From assembly GCA_965204665.1 (NCBI GenBank), contig OZ242002.1, positions 930,001 through 994,000 of the forward strand: DNA of 64,000 nt, written 5' to 3'. The position numbers were made by a program, and so were the translations under genes. The notes beneath the pieces were generated by a model, which searched no databases, was not told the origin of the DNA, and saw nothing but the letters and a program-made list of their open reading frames with translations. The DNA is from Nemesobacter sp965204665 (GTDB taxonomy: Bacteria; Desulfobacterota_D; UBA1144; Nemesobacterales; Nemesobacteraceae). Position 1 is the stretch's first letter. Every line of letters begins with the position of its first letter. Below are positions 8,931 through 16,349 of the stretch, one piece after another.

Positions 8931-9839
8931 GAACAACGGTGCCGATCCGAAGATCCGACATAGAAGGCGAGATTGAATGCCGCTGCTACGGTCGTGATTT
9001 CACTACAGAGGAGATGAGTCTGCTGCGGGCTCTTATAGCGGGACCTGAGCGGCTGAACCGTACGGCTCTGTCCAAGGAGTTAGTTCTGCAGACGCATCGG
9101 TTGGTACAAAACCGACGGTGGACTCAAGGACATGACGGCCCGTGTCACCATGCTCGCCATGCACCGGGACGGCATCATTAATCTGCCGGCGCCCACCCGA
9201 GCATCACCCCGTGCGAAGCCGATTGTATTCGGAGCAGAAACGGAACCACCTTCGGTTACGCCTCCGACAACCCTTGATGATGTCCGACCTCTGCAGATAC
9301 ACACCGTGTTCAGCAGCACACATGAAGGCAGGTTATGGAACGAGTTCATTGCCCGTCATCACTATCTCGGCTGTAAGACCCTGGTAGGACACGGATGCGC
9401 TATGCTTGCCGTTCACGACCGCCGAGGTTCACCGCTCGCCGTGCTCGGCTTCTCCACCGCCGCATGGAGACTTGCGTCGCGCGACACCTTCATCGGATGG
9501 ACACCCCGAAAGCGGGAGCGGAATCTTCCGCTTGTCATGGACAATCCGAGATTCCTTATTCTTCCATGGATACAAATACCCGACCTCGGATCTCATATCC
9601 TCTCCATCATCTGTCGCCGACTGCCCGCCGAGTGGAGCCGACGATACAAAGTAGCACCGGTGCTGACGGAAACGTTTGTCGAGATTCCGACATACACGGG
9701 CACGGTCTACCGAGCCTCGGGATGGATACATGCAGGAACCACCGAAGGACGCGGACGTTACGACCGGTACAAAAAATCCGAAAAGGTCATCCGGATGAAA
9801 CCGCTTCGCAGGAGCTGGAAGCGAATCCTCAACCGCTGA
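8906..9839 (+). pseudogene. Frameshifted DruA/DUF4338 family gene
   Basis: Two frames together give one DUF4338 (DruA-like) protein of about 310 residues. The first (8906 to about 9080) contains ECRCYGRDFTTEEMSLLRAL and TALSKEL. The second continues CRRIGWYKTDGGLKDMTARV and runs to the end at 9839 with WNEFIARHHYLGCKTLVG, GFSTAAWRLASRDTFIGWT and NPRFLILPWIQIPDLGSHIL. The junction lies near 9080-9086, where one extra base would explain it. DUF4338 occurs in Druantia anti-phage systems but also as stand-alone multicopy genes near mobile elements. No DruB-E partners are present, so this is probably the mobile-element type. Confidence 0.75.
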
Positions 9840-9875
9840 AAACACTCATTCACCACGCCTTGACCGAACGGTTAC
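9828..9875. repeat. Dispersed boundary repeat, copy 1
   Basis: Begins CTCAACCGCTGAAAACACTC and ends with CACGCCTTGACCGAACGGTT (9854-9873) plus two bases. It starts just inside the 3' end of the DruA pseudogene. Related sequence is at 36653 in the same orientation and at 40300, 42195, 44450 and 45601 in the opposite orientation. Confidence 0.6.
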
Positions 9876-10361
9876 AGTTCCGTTTAGTGTCGTATGCTGG
9901 CTGGTTCTTCATCAACAAGCCCGTTTTCGTCATAATATTCGGGGGACTCTGGTCTACACTGCCGCGACCAAATCATCCAGATGTTGCTGTATTCTTTTAG
10001 CGCCCATTAAACTTCGAAGTGCAACACTTGTCTCAACACGGAGCTCACCAACTGCATTTCAGGTATTTCCTCGCTGGTGCGTGAAAACTTGATAAGTTGA
10101 AAGAAAGCCGACGGTTTTCCGCGTCTGCTGAAAAAAATCAACGGAGATTGCTTTCCACCCGGTCTACGTCAACCGCAAAAAAAGGTGTCTTCATATAAAT
10201 CTTGTCGGCTAAAAAACCGTTGAATGCTGAACAAACTTTCAACACTGATGCGTGTGACATCCTCATAATATTCCTGATTATCCGAGTTACCATCCGTATT
10301 GAACTACCCTTGATTTCCATTTTTCTTGCATTGTCTTACTTTATGTATTACATTATTACTT
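9876..10361. other. Non-coding or degraded stretch upstream of traU
   Basis: I see no supported gene. A short minus-strand frame (10138-10320) has stops before and after it and no recognisable family, and could be a gene tail. The segment is AT-richer than traU. It must supply the promoter and ribosome site for the downstream half of the tra operon, but no strong promoter match or Shine-Dalgarno is visible directly before the traU ATG. Confidence 0.35.
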
Positions 10362-11348
10362 ATGTTTCAAAAGAAACTGCTTTTGCTCATACTTGCAGGA
10401 GCACTCATCACAACCGCCCACCAGAACTCCGCCGCCGAGGCCGGATGCGGAGGCAGGTTCTTCAATCCGGTTCTTGATGTTGACTGGAGCGCTCTATTTC
10501 CGATAAAAATAGGCGGCGTAAAGGTAACTCCGGGTGAAGGAACCGACACGGTGAACAAATTCCCCATCTGCTTCTGCGGTTCTCCCGTTCCCCGTGTCGG
10601 CATAAAGATATCTTTCTGGGAGCCCGTGAAGTTGGTGGAAGTGATAAGGCACCCCGGATGTTTTCCGTCGCTCGGAGGCGTGAAACTCTCCTTTCCATCC
10701 TTTGCCGTGACGGGAGTCTATGGAGAATCATCAGGCGGCTCGGACAAAACTTCCTTTCTTCACGCGCACTACCTCATATATCCCGTTTTTTCGGTATTGA
10801 ATCTGTTCGCCGATTTCGGATGCATGACCCGGGGAGGATTCGACCTCGCCTACGTAACCGCGTTCGACTCTGTATGGAACAACGACGAACTGGCGTTTCT
10901 TCTGAACCCTGAGGTTGCTCTTTTCGCGGACCCCGCGGCGCAGGCATCATGCGCCGCGGACGCGGTAAGGACCACGACGGGATTTCCGTCAAACAAACTT
11001 TTCTGGTGTGCGGGCTCATGGGGAAGCGTATACCCTTTTACGGGAAACAGCGGGGCCACGGGGGATCTTCCCGCCGTCTACGCGCTGTCGGCGGTAAAGG
11101 TGCTGGCAAAGCTTCACGCGGGGTATCTCGCCTTTAAGACCACCGGAGAAGAAGCGCTCTGCGCACCGAAACCCCACCGCGTGATAGTTAAGGATCAGTA
11201 CAAACTGCAGCTTGCGTTTCCGAAAAACACAAAAGCGTTCCCGCTGGGAAGAGCGACCGTACGCTGGGCGCCAGGAAAATGGTATCCCGCGGAAGGAGAG
11301 GACTGGATATGGGTTCTATGGAGAAAAAAAGACTGCTGCATGCTCTGA
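10362..11348 (+). CDS. traU: F-type conjugation protein TraU
   Basis: Encodes about 328 residues from the ATG at 10362, which gives a clean signal peptide (MFQKKLLLLILAGALITTAH). A longer version from 10326 only adds hydrophobic residues. TraU is a periplasmic, Cys-rich protein needed for pilus assembly and DNA transfer. Family blocks are clear: GRFFNPVLDVDWSALFPI, FWEPVKLVEVIRHPGCFPSL, then HAHYLIYPV, DFGCMTRGGFDLAYVT, WNNDELAFLLNPEVALFADP, KLFWCAGSWGSVYPF and the ending WVLWRKKDCCML. It is intact despite losing its direct link to traW. The stop overlaps trbC by about 40 bp. Confidence 0.95.
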   Translation: MFQKKLLLLILAGALITTAHQNSAAEAGCGGRFFNPVLDVDWSALFPIKIGGVKVTPGEGTDTVNKFPICFCGSPVPRVGIKISFWEPVKLVEVIRHPGCFPSLGGVKLSFPSFAVTGVYGESSGGSDKTSFLHAHYLIYPVFSVLNLFADFGCMTRGGFDLAYVTAFDSVWNNDELAFLLNPEVALFADPAAQASCAADAVRTTTGFPSNKLFWCAGSWGSVYPFTGNSGATGDLPAVYALSAVKVLAKLHAGYLAFKTTGEEALCAPKPHRVIVKDQYKLQLAFPKNTKAFPLGRATVRWAPGKWYPAEGEDWIWVLWRKKDCCML

Positions 11349-12016
11349 TCTGCCTGCTCGTAGTTGCGGGAGCGGCGAAAGCCACTGCGGAAGACCCCGC
11401 CGCGTCGCTTGAGGGAATAAAAACCGCTCCCGGAGAAAAAGACAGGCTTTCCGCGGAGAAGGTCGTAAAAAACCTGAAGGAACCTGAGCTGGAAGAAATA
11501 CGGAAACTTCTTCCCGGGATGAAGGAAAACATCCGCGGACAGACGCAGAACGCCGTGGACTTTCTCGCGGACAAAAAAACGAATGCGCGAAAAAAACCCT
11601 CCCTGCCGCCGGAACCGAAGTCTTCTCTTTTTTATTTTTTCTCTTTTTCAATCCCCGAAGTTTCTCTTGCGGCCGCGGCGGGGGAAGCGGCTTCGGCGGG
11701 CGCGATAATGGTTATGCGGGGACTCTCCGAGGATGATTTCACCCTGACGGCACGGAAAATACGAAGACTCACGGAGAAATCACCAGCGGAGGTATGGATA
11801 GATCCCGTTCTTTTTGAATGTTTCGGGGTTTTTTCAGTGCCTCAGATAATCCTTGCGCGGGATTTCTCGAGAGAGCGGGGATGTACGGATAACGATCATA
11901 CGAGGGTGAGGGGAGATGTTTCTCTCTCTTATGCTCTTTCACTCATGGAAAAGGAGGATGAAAATGCCGTTCTGTTTTCCAGGCGCATCAAAAACAACGG
12001 TTTTTACGGTGATTAG
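11309..12016 (+). CDS. trbC: F-type conjugation protein TrbC
   Basis: Encodes about 236 residues. The ATG at 11309 has a GGAAGGAGAG ribosome site 8-9 bp upstream and sits inside the end of traU. A signal peptide is followed by a charged helical region and then FFSFSIPE at about residue 110. The C-terminal thioredoxin-fold-like half carries WIDPVLFECFGVFSVPQIIL, a TrbC hallmark, and GDVSLSYALSLME. TrbC works with TraW in the periplasm for pilus assembly, and the two are fused in some plasmids. Confidence 0.85.
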   Translation: MGSMEKKRLLHALICLLVVAGAAKATAEDPAASLEGIKTAPGEKDRLSAEKVVKNLKEPELEEIRKLLPGMKENIRGQTQNAVDFLADKKTNARKKPSLPPEPKSSLFYFFSFSIPEVSLAAAAGEAASAGAIMVMRGLSEDDFTLTARKIRRLTEKSPAEVWIDPVLFECFGVFSVPQIILARDFSRERGCTDNDHTRVRGDVSLSYALSLMEKEDENAVLFSRRIKNNGFYGD

Positions 12017-14123
12017 TCTTTTTCTGCTTTCGGGTGTGCGTGCGGATGAAGTCTTCTACAGGTCGCTTGAGGAAGGAAAAATCCACGGAGAACGGATGCT
12101 CTCGGAGCACGAAGATATTCTCGTGCCCGGAAATATCCCGAAGGACCTGCTTCCGGGGTACACTCGGGGCGGAGCGCGGGAGTTTGAGCGAAAAGGAAAA
12201 AAGTGGACGGATGCCCCGGACGAAATGACTCCTCAGGCGGAAACGGTTTCCCGTGATTTCTCCGGCGCTTCGGCGTTTATGAAGGAAAGCGCGGAAAACA
12301 GACCGGCGTTCGTGATCGACCCCGGTACCGACCCCGTAATAAGAAACTCGCGTGATGCTATGGAAAACACCTATAAGGGATGCGGGCGGAAAGAGACATG
12401 CTCGCAGTATGAAGACACCCGCTGGACCGAGAGGCGTTCGTGCTACGAGCAGGTTTCTATGGAGCGCCGGAGATGCTCGATAAAAAAGACCGTTACCGAA
12501 ACCCGGCAGACGGAGAGTTGGAGATACATGACCCTCGAGTTTGACCGGAACGACCTGTCCGCCGGCTTTTCGGCCGCGGTCGATCCGGACGGTGCGGATA
12601 CGGTGAAAATGGTTAGAAGCCCCTTCTGCGTCAACCGCGGAAATAAGAACCTGTGGGGAAACTACGGCGGATTCACCATACGGGGTCCCGGATGGAAAAA
12701 CTGTGTTTCTCTGCAGGATTCAGGGAGTTTCAGGACGGAACAGGGGTCCGTGTGCGCACGGAGTTTCGGGGAGACGGCGAAACGGGGAGCGATGCCTCTC
12801 GGGGACGGGCGGGAAGATTCTCTTCAGAGTTTTCTTTTTTCCGCGCTTGCTGAAAAATTTCCGCCTCCCGAGGATGCGGCCGTGGACTCCGGAACAATCG
12901 AGAGGGTTTGGAACAGGGCGCGCAGGTGCGGAGACGGGGACGGAGACGGGAGCGGACGGCGGGTTTTCTACACGGCTACAAGAACCTCCGACCGTGTGGA
13001 AATAGATACCCGCGACGGGTGCCGGGATCTCAGACGGAATGCGCTTTGCGGCGTCGAGCGGAGCGTATGCCTGTCGACTGTCGGTACGGACGGCGGAGAG
13101 GATGTCTGTACCGAGGAACTTTTTACTTTCCGCTGCGCGACCGGTCCTCTTCGGGAAGATTCGGATTGCGCGGAACTGCGCGGACGGGGATGTCGTCGGA
13201 CGGGCGCTCAGTGCCTTCTGTGGTCGGAAGAAGACCCCGAGCTTCCGGATCCGCCGGGAAAACCCCTCGGAAAATGCCTTGCGCGGGAAAACGCCTACGA
13301 CTGTCCGCGGAAAGAGAGTTTCTGCCGGAGGAAAAAGACGGAGGTTCTGTGTCCGAGCCGGATACGCTGCTCGAGCGGAGGGGACTGCTTCAGTACGGAG
13401 ACCGAGCACAGCGAGAATTTCCCGGAAGCCGCCGCGCGGATGGAAGTGCTCTCGGACATGGGGAAGTGCCTCGCCACGACCCGGGACGGGCAGAGTCCGC
13501 AGGACGGCTACCGGACCGTAACCGACGAGGTCTCGGGAGAGCGGGCGGAACCGATCGACTGTGCGGACTCCGTCGGAGGCGAAGTGACGATTTTCAAGGG
13601 AAAGCGTTACCGCTGTGATCTGAACCTTGCGGGATTCATACAGAACTGCTGCGGCAGAACGGGGATATTCCGCGGGTCCTGTCCCGCGGGCACCGGAATT
13701 CTTCGAGCGAGAAGGGACAAGGCCCGGGCGTGTCGCTATGTGGGGTTGAGAAAAAAGAAAGTGCTCGGCGTGACGATCAAAAAGCAGAAGGTCTACTGCT
13801 GTTTCAACTCGAAGACGGCCAGAGTCGTCCATGAGCAGGCTAGGCCGCAGCTGATTGAAAAAGGGCTCTGGAGGGAGACTGAAAACGGCGGATGGGGAAG
13901 CGCCCGGGACCCCGAGTGCGGCGGCATCACCGCGGAGCAGCTGCAGGCGGTCGATTTCTCGGAAATGGATTTTTCCGAGATCTACGGAGACCTGCTCCGG
14001 AACCGCACCGTCCCCCTGCGGCGGGACGCGGAGCGCGAGGTGGAAGAAAAGATGAAAAAACTCTGCGGGCGGGGGGAGAACCGCCCGCAGCCGGGATGCG
14101 GTCGGCGGAAGGCGGGCCCCTGA
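11964..14123 (+). CDS. traN: F-type mating-pair stabilisation protein TraN
   Basis: Encodes about 719 residues. The ATG at 11964 is chosen because AGGAGG lies 6 bp upstream (11952-11957). The signal peptide spans about 1-28. The mature protein is very Cys-rich, as in TraN, an outer-membrane adhesin that stabilises contact with the recipient. Cys-containing segments such as CGRKETCSQYEDTRW, RRNALCGVERSVCLSTV and FIQNCCGRTGIFRGSCP fit. The ending HEQARPQLIEKGLW and CGGITAEQLQAVDFSEMDFS matches the conserved TraN C-terminus. Long open frames on the opposite strand are composition artefacts. It overlaps trbC by 53 bp. Confidence 0.9.
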   Translation: MPFCFPGASKTTVFTVISLFLLSGVRADEVFYRSLEEGKIHGERMLSEHEDILVPGNIPKDLLPGYTRGGAREFERKGKKWTDAPDEMTPQAETVSRDFSGASAFMKESAENRPAFVIDPGTDPVIRNSRDAMENTYKGCGRKETCSQYEDTRWTERRSCYEQVSMERRRCSIKKTVTETRQTESWRYMTLEFDRNDLSAGFSAAVDPDGADTVKMVRSPFCVNRGNKNLWGNYGGFTIRGPGWKNCVSLQDSGSFRTEQGSVCARSFGETAKRGAMPLGDGREDSLQSFLFSALAEKFPPPEDAAVDSGTIERVWNRARRCGDGDGDGSGRRVFYTATRTSDRVEIDTRDGCRDLRRNALCGVERSVCLSTVGTDGGEDVCTEELFTFRCATGPLREDSDCAELRGRGCRRTGAQCLLWSEEDPELPDPPGKPLGKCLARENAYDCPRKESFCRRKKTEVLCPSRIRCSSGGDCFSTETEHSENFPEAAARMEVLSDMGKCLATTRDGQSPQDGYRTVTDEVSGERAEPIDCADSVGGEVTIFKGKRYRCDLNLAGFIQNCCGRTGIFRGSCPAGTGILRARRDKARACRYVGLRKKKVLGVTIKKQKVYCCFNSKTARVVHEQARPQLIEKGLWRETENGGWGSARDPECGGITAEQLQAVDFSEMDFSEIYGDLLRNRTVPLRRDAEREVEEKMKKLCGRGENRPQPGCGRRKAGP

Positions 14124-14125
14124 TC

Positions 14126-14926
14126 ATGAAGATGTTCTCCGCACCGGTTCTCGCCGTGTTTTTTCTTTTTCCCGCCCCTTCCGCCGGCGCGGAAGCGTGG
14201 TTCGAGGACCGGGAGCGCGGATGGTTCTGGTATGAGATGCCCGGGGAGAAAAAGGAGATTTCCCCCGAGACGGCTCCGCAGGCCGTTCTGCGCATAAAAA
14301 AGAAGGGAGAGGAACTTTTCGCGAAGGCTGTTCTTTTTCCGACCGGGAAAAACGTGAGGGAATACATGGAGCATCAGAAAAAGGTGTTCGAGCGGAGCGA
14401 GCGGTTTTCCCGCGTGTGGAGCAGGGTTTTATGGGAAAAGCCCTCTCTTGACGAAACGGTGAGGAATCCCGTGAGCGCTGCGGGCGCTCTGATATCGAGG
14501 AATATACGCAGGGAAAGCGAAGACCGCGCGATGGCGCGGATATCGAAACGGGCGAAGATCGTTTTCTTCTTCAGCTCGGACTGCCCTTTCTGCCGCGGGC
14601 AGGCGGAGGTGCTCGGGACCCTTGAAGAAAGATACGGAATCGGGGTTGTGTCCGCTTCCGTGGACTCGAAGGGACCCGCGCCCCTCTACTCCGGTTTCGA
14701 GGACGGAGCGGCGCAGGCCAGGAACCTCGGGGTCGAGTCCGTTCCCGCGCTTTTTCTGTTCGTGCCGGATACGGCGCGGATAGTAAGCGTGGGCGCGGGT
14801 TATCTCACGCTGTCCGAGATAAGAAGACGGCTGCTGATAATAGCAGAGGATGTCTTCGACGGGACCGGAGATCCGACTCCCGTCGGCCCGTTCGCCGCAA
14901 CGGGAACGCAGGAGGAGGGCGGATGA
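14126..14926 (+). CDS. traF: F-type conjugal transfer protein TraF (thioredoxin-like)
   Basis: Encodes about 266 residues from the ATG two bases after the traN stop. A signal peptide (about 1-23) precedes WFEDRERGWFWYEMP, the typical TraF opening. The thioredoxin fold carries FFFSSDCPFCRGQAEVL with a CPFC active site near residue 151, followed by GVESVPALFLFV, the cis-Pro region. TraF is periplasmic and may form disulfides in TraN, TraU and TraH. Many F-type TraF proteins lack the CxxC, but this one keeps it. The stop overlaps traH (ATGA). Confidence 0.92.
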   Translation: MKMFSAPVLAVFFLFPAPSAGAEAWFEDRERGWFWYEMPGEKKEISPETAPQAVLRIKKKGEELFAKAVLFPTGKNVREYMEHQKKVFERSERFSRVWSRVLWEKPSLDETVRNPVSAAGALISRNIRRESEDRAMARISKRAKIVFFFSSDCPFCRGQAEVLGTLEERYGIGVVSASVDSKGPAPLYSGFEDGAAQARNLGVESVPALFLFVPDTARIVSVGAGYLTLSEIRRRLLIIAEDVFDGTGDPTPVGPFAATGTQEEGG

Positions 14927-16323
14927 GAAAAAAGACTTTCTTGTGCATGCTCGCTTTTCTGCTTCTTCCGGTGTCCGCATCTTTCGCGGACCTCGATTCG
15001 GAAGTGCGGCGGATGTTCTCCCGCCTGGGGCTTATGGGTACGGCGACCCCCGCGGGGGTGTACGAGGGGCAGTCCCGCGGTTTCGTGACCGGGGGATCTG
15101 TCTCCGTGCGGCTTCCCAACGAAACCGTACAGCCGGTCTCCGTATCCCTTCCTCATCTGCGCTCCGGTTGCGGCGGGATAGATCTTTTCCTGGGAGCCGT
15201 CTCCTACATAAGCACGGACGAACTGATACGGAAGATGAAAACCATAGGCACATCCTTCGCGAGCTACGCCTTCATGATGGCGCTCAAGACCCTGTGCTCT
15301 CCGTGCGAGAACATAATGGAGAAGCTCGAAGCCGCATCGAGGGTCGCCAACTCCCTGAACATAGACACCTGCAGGGCGGGAGAAACTCTTGCGCGGGGCA
15401 TATTCGGAGAAGGCGGAATAATAAGGGACGAGCAGGCGGGCCGCTGCGCGTTCGTGGGCGTGAAGCGGTCTCTTTTCACCGACCCCGCCGAAGGTTTCGC
15501 GCAATGCAGAACGCAGCGGGGGCTTACGGACACCGTGACCGCCGTGAACGCGGGGGCGGACCCGGAAGACAAGAGGCTCGTGAGTCCGAGGAGAAACACC
15601 GTGTGGGAAGCGCTCGCCCCCGTACCCGCCGTGACGCTTTCAAAGGAGCAGAAAGAACAGATAATGAGCGTGACGGGAACGTTCGTCATAACGCAGGCGG
15701 GTTTCCGCTATCTCCCTCCCCTCATAAGCCTTGAATATTTAACCGGAGGAGGAGGTGACGCGCGGGTTTACGACTGCGGCGCGGACCCCGAGTGCCTGAA
15801 TCCGGGTACGGCGGCCGTGGCGAAGGGGTTCAAGCCTTTTTCGGAACTGGTGTCGGAAAGACTGATGGATGCGCACGAGGCTATAACACGGAACCGCCGT
15901 CCGGATGACCTGACCGTGCGGTTTCTGGACTCGCTGCCGTTTCCCGCCTGGAAACTTCTTTCCTCCGCGGGGGCCGTGGACCCCGAGGTGGGAAGAACCT
16001 ACATCTTTTCCCTGGCGCGTCCCATAGCGGTGTTTTCAACCGCGGCATGGGTCGAGGGGGCGATGGAGAAACTCTGGGGAGGGGTGCGGAGTTCCGGACT
16101 TCGGGGCACGGTCACCGCCTCGGACAGGGAAAAGATCATGAGCCGGGAGAAGGCGCTTCGCAGGGAAATCTCTTTTATGATAAGGCAGGAGACCTCGCGT
16201 ACGCAGCAGCTCGTATACGCGCTCGGAATAATAGAGCATCTTGATTCCCGCACTCCGGTCGCGCTCGAGAGAAAAAGCCAGCAGGGAGTGCCGGGAGAGA
16301 CGACCGAGGGTGCCGACAGATGA
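14923..16323 (+). CDS. traH: F-type conjugation protein TraH
   Basis: Encodes 466 residues, the normal TraH length. The signal peptide spans about 1-22, and the mature protein opens with DLDSEVRRMFSRLGLMGTAT. Other family features are GFVTGGSVSVRLPNE, LRSGCGGIDLFLGAVSYIS and LKTLCSPCENIMEKLE with paired Cys. TraH is a periplasmic or outer-membrane-associated pilus assembly factor that acts with TraF and TraU. It overlaps both neighbours by a few bases. Confidence 0.95.
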   Translation: MRKKTFLCMLAFLLLPVSASFADLDSEVRRMFSRLGLMGTATPAGVYEGQSRGFVTGGSVSVRLPNETVQPVSVSLPHLRSGCGGIDLFLGAVSYISTDELIRKMKTIGTSFASYAFMMALKTLCSPCENIMEKLEAASRVANSLNIDTCRAGETLARGIFGEGGIIRDEQAGRCAFVGVKRSLFTDPAEGFAQCRTQRGLTDTVTAVNAGADPEDKRLVSPRRNTVWEALAPVPAVTLSKEQKEQIMSVTGTFVITQAGFRYLPPLISLEYLTGGGGDARVYDCGADPECLNPGTAAVAKGFKPFSELVSERLMDAHEAITRNRRPDDLTVRFLDSLPFPAWKLLSSAGAVDPEVGRTYIFSLARPIAVFSTAAWVEGAMEKLWGGVRSSGLRGTVTASDREKIMSREKALRREISFMIRQETSRTQQLVYALGIIEHLDSRTPVALERKSQQGVPGETTEGADR

Positions 16324-16349
16324 GAAGTTCGGAGGGGGGAGGAAAAAAG

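Noticed and set aside
12720..13832. Long minus-strand open frame (370 codons) opposite traN
   Set aside because: It lies entirely across a clear traN gene, is Arg/Pro/Ser-rich as expected of a GC-rich antisense frame, and has no recognisable domain.
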